Assembly (NCBI GenBank): GCA_002389645.1
Contig: DGQE01000007.1
Coordinates: 33,902-97,901, forward strand
Source of the DNA: Flavobacteriales bacterium UBA4422
GTDB lineage: Bacteria > Bacteroidota > Bacteroidia > Flavobacteriales_G > Salibacteraceae
DNA: 64,000 nucleotides
Direction of reading: 5' to 3'
The notes below the pieces were generated by a model, which saw only the letters and a program-made list of their open reading frames with translations, was not told the origin of the DNA and searched no databases. A program made the position numbers and the translations under genes. Below are positions 58,535 through 64,000 of this stretch, piece by piece. How positions within the stretch are numbered: the stretch's first letter is position 1; every line of letters starts with the position of its first letter.

Positions 58535-60484
58535 ATGGAAAACGAAGGCGCGCAACCAGAGAATGTTCAGGAACAGAAAACCCAATCTGTTTCAAATGCT
58601 GCGCCAGAGAAAAAAAGCGACAACAAGCCAACGACTCAATTGGTGAATAACCGCGAGGAAGCGGCAGATCAGAAGAAGCTCAGTGCAATTGCGAACAGCG
58701 GGTCTAAAGACAATAACATGGCTCAATTCAAGGCCATGGCATCCGCATATTCTTCGAAACAACCCTCAACGATTCAGCGAAAAGAAAACAACACAGGCTT
58801 ACCTGACAACCTCAAGTCGGGGATGGAAAACCTTTCCGGAATGTCGCTTGATGACGTGAAAGTGCACCGCAATTCGGATCAACCAGCTCAGTTGAACGCG
58901 CATGCCTATGCTCAGGGCACAGATATTCACCTCGGGCCAGGACAAGAAAAGCATTTACCTCACGAAGCATGGCATGTGGTGCAGCAGAAGCAGGGGCGTG
59001 TGCAGCCGACAACTCAGTTAAAGGGAAAAGTAAATATCAACGATGATGCCGGCTTGGAGAAAGAAGCGGATGTGATGGGGGCTGAAGCATTGAATAAGAC
59101 CAAGGTTATTCAACAACCTGTGCAGCGAAGATTAATTGTTGAACCCAAGACGATTCAAAGAGATAAAGTAGAAAAGGCAAAAGATGGTTCTGATATAATA
59201 AAAGCGGGCGTTGCACCCTCAGAAGCGCTTTCCGGAAATGGATTTGCCTTTACGGATGCGGTCAAAGATGTATGGGAGTGGGGAGAAACAGTGTTGGGTT
59301 GGATAAAGAGCCCATCATGGGGTAAGTTTATCGCTTTTATAGGCTCAACTGCAAAAGCGGGAATGAACGTTTTCGCGAAATTCACAGCGGCTAAGGATCA
59401 TGTGAAAGGCACACAAACTAAACTCCCAAGTTTTGTAGCTGGTATAGGTGCGATTGGCGCAGGTATTAAGAACGCTGGAGAAATGATCGAGAATCACTCC
59501 AAATTTGTTGAGGCGAATAATCTTCATGAAAAAGCTGTAAAGGAAGATGAAAAGAAGACAATTGGAAAATATCTCTCTAGGTTAAACTGGGAATTTGTGG
59601 AGTTGGGAGTTGATTTAGCCTTGAACATTGCAGATGCTGTTACTGCATTTGTGCCACCACCAGCTTCATTAGTTTCTAACACTATTCATTCTTGTGTTGA
59701 TGCATTCAAGGTCGTTGGAAAGCTTTATTATGGGTTCCTTGTCTCAAGGGAACAGCGGAGAGCTGGAAGAGTCGACATGGATACGGATTCATTATCTAAA
59801 GAGGAATTGGGAGGTATAGATGAATTGATCGATGCTGACCCAAATTCGGTGTATAATCTAATAAGATTAAAAGAGCGAAAAGATGAACTAACTGAAGAAA
59901 TTGAGTCAAATAAAGGTTCAGGAGCCAGTAGCGATAATCAAAAAGAATTAGATCGCGTTTCAAAAAGACTAGAATCTGGAATCGAGAAATACAACCAACG
60001 GTTATACTTGTTCTCCGATGTTGACCTCGAAACCAATTCTCTGACAGAAGAAGGCGTGCTGAATATTCTTAATATTCATAAAAATGTTGCTAAAAAAATC
60101 CTTGAACAAGCAAAGGCAGAAAGAGAAAGATTGAATAAACTAACTCGATTCTTCCACATTAAAGAGCTCAAGGAAAAAATCCTAGCTCAAGTTTATGGAG
60201 GTGAAGTGCCTGATGAAATCTATCTTAAACAATTAGAAAGCGCTTCGGATCCGGAATATTTTTGGAATAAAACAAAAACTGCCATTAAGGTTGCTGCGAA
60301 CCGCAAGCGTATGAGTAACAGCGAAATCAGTGATAATTTAAAAATATTACTTCAAGAGAATCAGAAAACCTTCCTTCCCCAGTTGCGAAAAACTGATAGT
60401 GAGATATTTGATCAAGAATCTGAAACAAACCTTCTTGCTTATAAACTGGCGGTGGATAAATACATGGAAAAAATGTCCTTATAA
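58535..60484 (+). CDS. eCIS cargo/toxin candidate 1 with DUF4157 (HEAWH)
   Basis: 649 residues. A Gln-rich N-terminal leader (~1-80, with TQLVNNREEA) leads to a DUF4157 domain at ~85-165 that ends in the zinc-metallopeptidase motif HEAWH (143-147). This leader-plus-DUF4157 unit is typical of proteins loaded into eCIS particles in Bacteroidota. The C-terminal ~440 residues are not related to the second cargo and have no motif I recognise. They contain Ala/Gly-rich hydrophobic segments (FVAGIGAIGAGIKNAG, VELGVDLALNIADAVTAFVP) that might enter a membrane, followed by a long charged helical part. The next gene starts 8 bp after its stop. Role as injected effector is inferred from domain and location. 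Confidence 0.87.
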   Translation: MENEGAQPENVQEQKTQSVSNAAPEKKSDNKPTTQLVNNREEAADQKKLSAIANSGSKDNNMAQFKAMASAYSSKQPSTIQRKENNTGLPDNLKSGMENLSGMSLDDVKVHRNSDQPAQLNAHAYAQGTDIHLGPGQEKHLPHEAWHVVQQKQGRVQPTTQLKGKVNINDDAGLEKEADVMGAEALNKTKVIQQPVQRRLIVEPKTIQRDKVEKAKDGSDIIKAGVAPSEALSGNGFAFTDAVKDVWEWGETVLGWIKSPSWGKFIAFIGSTAKAGMNVFAKFTAAKDHVKGTQTKLPSFVAGIGAIGAGIKNAGEMIENHSKFVEANNLHEKAVKEDEKKTIGKYLSRLNWEFVELGVDLALNIADAVTAFVPPPASLVSNTIHSCVDAFKVVGKLYYGFLVSREQRRAGRVDMDTDSLSKEELGGIDELIDADPNSVYNLIRLKERKDELTEEIESNKGSGASSDNQKELDRVSKRLESGIEKYNQRLYLFSDVDLETNSLTEEGVLNILNIHKNVAKKILEQAKAERERLNKLTRFFHIKELKEKILAQVYGGEVPDEIYLKQLESASDPEYFWNKTKTAIKVAANRKRMSNSEISDNLKILLQENQKTFLPQLRKTDSEIFDQESETNLLAYKLAVDKYMEKMSL

Positions 60485-60492
60485 GATATACT

Positions 60493-60924
60493 ATGAAGAA
60501 TTACATTGAGAATATAAAAAGCCTCGTTGGCCAAGTGGGGGGGGCAAATGTTCACGAACAAATTATTGATGATCAAGAAATCATCGCTTTTCAAATTACA
60601 TCCAATGGCAAGCCATTGAATGTGGCGCTTTTTCACAGAGGTTATGAAGAACAAAATCAATTGATGCTTCAATTGTTCGCATCTTTTGCGCCTATATACG
60701 ATGAACCGGGTGCTGATTTCTATCAGGTATTAGAGCGCTTTAATCTAAACTCGATTATCGGTCACATTTTCTTCAGCCACGAGGAAGAAATTCATCGAAT
60801 TTCATACAAATCAAACTGTGTACTTGATATAAAAGACCCTGCCCATACAGTAAACATTAAAATATTTTTAGAAACCTCCATATTGATGATGGGTGAATTC
60901 GATCAGCAATTGTCTCTAATTTGA
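60493..60924 (+). CDS. Small protein paired with cargo 1: chaperone- or immunity-like
   Basis: 143 residues, no signal peptide. The predicted order helix, beta sheet, helix with the phrases IIAFQITSNGKPLNVALFHR and FYQVLERFNLNSIIGHIFFS resembles class I secretion chaperones (CesT/YbjN-type fold) by eye only. No database family is claimed. It follows cargo 1 by 8 bp on the same strand, so it is co-transcribed. A dedicated cargo chaperone/loading adaptor or an immunity protein are the main possibilities. There is no counterpart next to cargo 2. Confidence 0.7.
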   Translation: MKNYIENIKSLVGQVGGANVHEQIIDDQEIIAFQITSNGKPLNVALFHRGYEEQNQLMLQLFASFAPIYDEPGADFYQVLERFNLNSIIGHIFFSHEEEIHRISYKSNCVLDIKDPAHTVNIKIFLETSILMMGEFDQQLSLI

Positions 60925-61240
60925 CACATGTGACGTTAATGGAAGATTTTCATACTCAAGACGATTTTAAAAATTACACCCAATTACTTTTCAATAAATG
61001 ATTTCAGATTATTAAAATCTAAGTTCATCTCCTTTGCTGCAATAAATAGCATTAAAGAATCCTAAGTTATATTGGCATTTTCAAATATTGCTCTTGAATA
61101 GTTAAGGATGCTATGCGCTAATAGTGAACTAACATCAATTAGATTTGAAATTGTCCTAAGCTTGTGGCTGTAATGATTGTGTATACTCTTGATTATACTG
61201 CAGCTATAATTATGGGATTTGTAAGCTTAAATAGAACAAC
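60925..61240. other. 316-bp intergenic spacer between cargo units
   Basis: A+T-rich, without a convincing ORF on either strand and without a clear terminator hairpin after the upstream gene. TACTCTTG at about 61187-61194 is one mismatch from the -7 consensus and could serve cargo 2. Nothing else is recognised. Confidence 0.5.
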
Positions 61241-63142
61241 ATGAAAACCCACCAAGCGAGAAAGCAAGAGCAAAAAAGCCAATCGGTAAGTGATCTTGAA
61301 TCTCAATCTAAAAACGGGGCTGCGTTTCAACTCGTTGATAACCGCTGTGAATCTGTCGTTCAGCAAAAAATGCATGAGATGGCCAAGAATGGCAATCAGG
61401 GTAATCAAACAGCACAGCTGAAGGCTATGGTGGATAATCATGCGGCAAAACAAGAGCAGCCCATTCAAAAGAAACAAAACAAAACAGGTTTACCTGATGA
61501 CCTAAAAACTGGTATGGAAAACCTCACTGGTCATGCTTTAGATAATGTCCAAGTGCATCGCAATTCTGATCAACCAGCTCAGCTAAACGCACATGCATTT
61601 GCACAAGGCACTGATATTCACCTAGGCCCAGGGCAAGAGAAGCACCTTCCGCATGAATTGGGTCATGTGGTGCAGCAAAAAGAAGGTCGTGTGCAGCCCA
61701 CAAAGGAGTTTATGGGAGAAATTGCAATCAATGATAATGAAGGACTTGAAAGTGAAGCTGACAGTTTAGGTGCAAAGGCCTTGAACCAAACCAACGAAAA
61801 ATCTAACCAGCTAAAATTTAAAAGTGTTAAGGAGGAAGCACCTTTTCAGCTGCATGGCGGAGGTGTGAACCCTAAGAGCAAGAGAATGTCTGAAGCCACA
61901 GCTGCAGGCAGTTTTTTAGATAAGCACATTAAGAAGAAAGGAGATCAAACTAAATTGATAGGTGTAAAAGGCGGTCAAGGTCGTGCTGCTGAATTATCAG
62001 GTGCTGCTGATGTTCAAGAATCACTTGGCTTAAAACCTGCTAAGAAAGGAGAAACGAACCCGAGAAAGGGAATTAAGGCAAGTCTTGAAAAACTTGATAG
62101 TAAACTATACGACTTTTTAAACTTTGACAATGCGGCAAGCGCAAGTGTGTTGGCTGATGCCGATAATGGGGGGTTGAGCGATGCGGCAAAATGGAATGTG
62201 ATAATGGTCAATTCTGATTTTATGTCTTTCATTCAACCTGGCCTGACCGTGAATAAAATTATTCCGGATAATAAGGTGAATAATATTGTTGCTACCGGGA
62301 ATATGAATGCCAGCAATAAGGATGATTTAACAGGAGCTTGGGACAATGCAATTGGCGGATCTGTTGCTGATAAAACCAATTATGATGATGGCTTAACAGG
62401 AAAACAAGCCATTGCCAATTTTGGGCTGGATTATGGAGGGTATGAAGAAATTGACAAAGACGGAAAAGCGCATGCTTTATATAAGGGGCAAAAAGTGGCT
62501 GATCTAGCAATTACTTCTCCAGAAAAGCAAGACGTTGATAAGGGATATTCGGGACTATCGCCTTATGTTAAAGAAGTCGCAAGAGATAAGGAAGGGCACG
62601 CTAAGCTTGACACGGTGTCAAACGTCTTTTACGTTCAAATAAAGGTCGATGATTCTGAGTTAAAACAAGCAAAAGTTCCTTTGCACGGAAGTATATACAA
62701 ATATGCAGCCGAACTTCTTAGTCAAACTACCTCAATCTTGGCGAGTGCAACTGCTGATGCTGATCAAAAGGCCAAGGCCACAAAGAAGCATGCTATTCTT
62801 ACTAAATTTATGGAGCATGCTAAAGTGGATGATAGTATGACAGTTTCGAGTCTTTCTGACGGGGTTACCAAAAACATGGAAGATCCTTTGACTAATTTGG
62901 GTATCACGAAACCTGGCTCTCGTTTGATTTCTCAATATGGCACAATCAATCAGGAATACCATTTGTCAGAAGTAGTTAAAGTAAAAGAAAGCTCTGGTTT
63001 GTGGCTGAAAGATTCGACTGGAGTTGATACTCAGGTCGCGGATTGTTATATGAAGGAAGACAAAGTGTTGTTTAGAATTATACCAGCCGCTGCAGAAAAA
63101 ATGAACCAAGCGCTTGCTGATAATAAGGCGTTTCATGGATAA
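61241..63142 (+). CDS. eCIS cargo/toxin candidate 2 with DUF4157 (HELGH)
   Basis: 633 residues. The leader (~1-80) has FQLVDNR and repeated Gln/Lys-rich segments, then a DUF4157 domain (~80-160) very similar to cargo 1 and ending in HELGH (138-142). After residue ~200 the sequence diverges completely: KGGQGRAAELSGAADVQESL, several Asp/Asn-rich loops, FGLDYGGYEEIDKDGK and a C-terminal stretch with GSRLISQYGTINQEYHLSEV. No known toxin fold was recognised; an enzymatic domain is possible. The shared N-terminus with unrelated C-terminus is the pattern expected for eCIS cargo that is loaded by its leader. No chaperone- or immunity-like gene follows. The start ATG 61241 is supported by the leader match to cargo 1. 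Confidence 0.87.
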   Translation: MKTHQARKQEQKSQSVSDLESQSKNGAAFQLVDNRCESVVQQKMHEMAKNGNQGNQTAQLKAMVDNHAAKQEQPIQKKQNKTGLPDDLKTGMENLTGHALDNVQVHRNSDQPAQLNAHAFAQGTDIHLGPGQEKHLPHELGHVVQQKEGRVQPTKEFMGEIAINDNEGLESEADSLGAKALNQTNEKSNQLKFKSVKEEAPFQLHGGGVNPKSKRMSEATAAGSFLDKHIKKKGDQTKLIGVKGGQGRAAELSGAADVQESLGLKPAKKGETNPRKGIKASLEKLDSKLYDFLNFDNAASASVLADADNGGLSDAAKWNVIMVNSDFMSFIQPGLTVNKIIPDNKVNNIVATGNMNASNKDDLTGAWDNAIGGSVADKTNYDDGLTGKQAIANFGLDYGGYEEIDKDGKAHALYKGQKVADLAITSPEKQDVDKGYSGLSPYVKEVARDKEGHAKLDTVSNVFYVQIKVDDSELKQAKVPLHGSIYKYAAELLSQTTSILASATADADQKAKATKKHAILTKFMEHAKVDDSMTVSSLSDGVTKNMEDPLTNLGITKPGSRLISQYGTINQEYHLSEVVKVKESSGLWLKDSTGVDTQVADCYMKEDKVLFRIIPAAAEKMNQALADNKAFHG

Positions 63143-63209
63143 GCGCCTTATGTTTAGGCGGTAATCTGAACAATCTACCTACCCCACATTCTTCACACAT
63201 TCATCAACG

Positions 63210-63250
63210 TGTTTGGCAAATCGGCTTTTTTCTATCAGGAAAAAATCAAA
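63210..63250. repeat. Right copy of 41-bp direct repeat bracketing the eCIS locus
   Basis: Same orientation as 21324-21364, 35/41 identical, ungapped; mismatches cluster in the six-base loop between TTTTTTC and GAAAAAA. It lies 67 bp after the cargo 2 stop, outside the eCIS genes. The recombinase gene begins 255 bp to the right. Confidence 0.5.
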
Positions 63251-63276
63251 ATTTATACTTTCTAGAAAAGCTTAAT

Positions 63277-63540
63277 GTGACAAACCCAACATTAAATGCC
63301 GAATATGTTTGGGGTGCACAAAGAAATCCATATGGATTAGAAACATTTGCATTTGCGATGAATGCAAAAAAAAGATTTTCCATTCAACACTTTCATGCTG
63401 GATTCGCGAATGCCCAGTATTTTTATTCAGGTGATTCCAAAGAAACCCTCTTGGTTCCCTATGATGCCATCGAGGGCTTACCTAGCCAACTGAGCAAGGA
63501 AGTAAATGACGCGGTTTTGGAACGAGTTGAAGCTCAATAA
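63277..63540 (+). CDS. Hypothetical short protein upstream of recombinase
   Basis: 87 residues from a GTG start. No family was recognised. It has a compact composition with aromatic residues (FAFAMNAKKRFSIQHFHAGFANAQYFY) and ends with an acidic tail. It overlaps the recombinase frame by 35 bp if that starts at 63506. Could be a genuine small regulator or a chance frame. Confidence 0.4.
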   Translation: MTNPTLNAEYVWGAQRNPYGLETFAFAMNAKKRFSIQHFHAGFANAQYFYSGDSKETLLVPYDAIEGLPSQLSKEVNDAVLERVEAQ

Positions 63541-64000
63541 GATAGTTGATGCTTTTAGAAAGAACGATGTGAAGTCAATTCGACTGGATATGTATCTAGA
63601 GTCATTTATTGAATCGAATAAAGAATTCTATAGACCATCAACCATTAATTCATACAGAGTGACTTTGAATCACTTAAGGGAATTCAGACCTCAAGCACTA
63701 ATCGAGGATGTGGATTATAATTTTCTGAAGAAATTTCAGACTTATTTGAGAAGTAAGGGGAATTCAGAATCCGGAATGTTCAACAAGTTTAAACACCTTA
63801 AGAAAATCCTGACCGAAGCGAGATCTGATGGATGCTATTCGGGTGAACCCTTCAGGGATTTTAAGATGCCAAAATGCAAGAATAGAACTGTTTTTCTTGA
63901 GGGCAACGAGTTAACAGCTCTTGAAAATTTATCTTCTAAAACCCCATGGGTAAACAACGTTCGACTGATGTTTTTATTTATGTGCTACACAGGGCTGAGA
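63506..64000 (+). CDS. Tyrosine recombinase/integrase, N-terminal part (cut by window edge)
   Basis: 165 residues to the window end, no stop. The region from MYLESFIESNKEFYRPSTIN to about KILTEARSDG matches the SAM-like DNA-binding domain of Bacteroidota phage-type integrases (helices with 'Y-R-P-S-T-I-N-S-Y', 'F-x-x-Y-L-R'). The last codons read FMCYTGLR, which begins the catalytic domain and includes the first conserved Arg. The remaining His/Arg/Tyr residues lie beyond the window. ATG 63506 overlaps the short ORF before it; ATG 63590, just before the SAM-like region, is an alternative start. Such enzymes move islands, phages and conjugative transposons. Confidence 0.85.
   Translation, partial: MTRFWNELKLNKIVDAFRKNDVKSIRLDMYLESFIESNKEFYRPSTINSYRVTLNHLREFRPQALIEDVDYNFLKKFQTYLRSKGNSESGMFNKFKHLKKILTEARSDGCYSGEPFRDFKMPKCKNRTVFLEGNELTALENLSSKTPWVNNVRLMFLFMCYTGLR

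Larger units (their letters stand above)
21360..63142. other. Complete extracellular contractile injection system (eCIS) locus with cargo genes
   Basis: All expected core parts are present: sheath, tube proteins, DUF5908, LysM adaptor, VgrG spike, PAAR tip, gp25, two large baseplate proteins, fibre-like protein, tape measure, AAA+ ATPase, DUF4255 cap, and two DUF4157 cargo proteins. No T6SS membrane complex (TssJLM) or ClpV is present, which places it in the Afp/PVC/MAC/AlgoCIS class. The particle operon runs 58357 to 21360 on the minus strand with gaps mostly under 20 bp. The cargo genes are divergent on the plus strand. Confidence 0.93.

Noticed and set aside
58812..59012. Minus-strand frame opposite the DUF4157 region of cargo 1
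   Set aside because: An antisense shadow of a conserved domain; no promoter or family support.
63144..63160. Hairpin CGCCT...AGGCG after cargo 2 as a terminator
   Set aside because: A five-base stem with a seven-base loop and no following T run; too weak to call.
1..64000. CRISPR array or insertion sequence
   Set aside because: No regularly spaced direct repeats outside the protein-coding SprB array, and no transposase-like gene apart from the partial tyrosine recombinase.

Overview
The window comes from a bacterium of the phylum Bacteroidota, probably a marine or surface-living member of the Cytophagia/Flavobacteriia type. The evidence is type IX secretion (T9SS) cargo with 'gliding motility-associated' type-B C-terminal domains, a PorP/SprF-family protein next to a giant SprB-repeat adhesin, promoter elements of the Bacteroidota TAnnTTTG class, and cargo proteins of a kind typical of Bacteroidota contractile injection systems. 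No finer taxonomy can be supported from the sequence alone.

Left part (1-21.2 kb), mostly ordinary chromosome. It opens with the 5' end of pdxA (minus strand). A divergent T9SS surface protein follows, then riboflavin synthase ribE and elongation factor lepA. Next is a 12.2-kb gene for a ~4,080-residue secreted adhesin with about 42 SprB-type repeats, two copies of a ~200-residue beta-rich module and one C-type-lectin-like domain. Its SprF-like partner, a terminator, a metallo-beta-lactamase/double-rhodanese enzyme, a polysaccharide deacetylase and a tRNA-Gln(TTG) complete this part.

Central and right part (21.3-58.4 kb, minus strand): 24 tightly packed, co-directional genes form a complete extracellular contractile injection system (eCIS; Afp/PVC/MAC/AlgoCIS class). 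In transcription order it has a membrane/glycoside-hydrolase head module (Ig-like protein, DUF4407 protein, secreted protein, GH18 protein with C-terminal membrane helices, 2-TM protein). The particle genes follow: DUF4255 cap, unknown 339-residue protein, one sheath, three tube-type proteins, DUF5908 protein, LysM adaptor, VgrG spike, PAAR tip, gp25, baseplate-J protein, fibre-like protein and the second large baseplate protein. Then comes an unexpected three-gene insert: a STAND ATPase-TM-WD40 protein, a TonB-dependent receptor, and a SulP permease with a TerB-like insert and a STAS domain. The operon ends with the tape-measure protein and the AAA+ ATPase.

58.5-63.1 kb (plus strand): divergent from the particle operon are two cargo/toxin candidates that share an N-terminal leader plus DUF4157 (HExxH) and have unrelated C-terminal halves. 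A small chaperone- or immunity-like gene follows the first. The window ends with a short hypothetical ORF and the start of a tyrosine recombinase.

A 41-bp imperfect direct repeat (35/41 identical) lies just outside the last eCIS gene on the left and just outside the last cargo gene on the right. With tRNA-Gln on one side and a recombinase on the other, this suggests the whole eCIS locus may be a mobile or once-mobile island. The most novel parts are the sensor/transport/STAND block embedded in the particle operon, the GH18/DUF4407 membrane module at its head, and the cargo-linked small protein.
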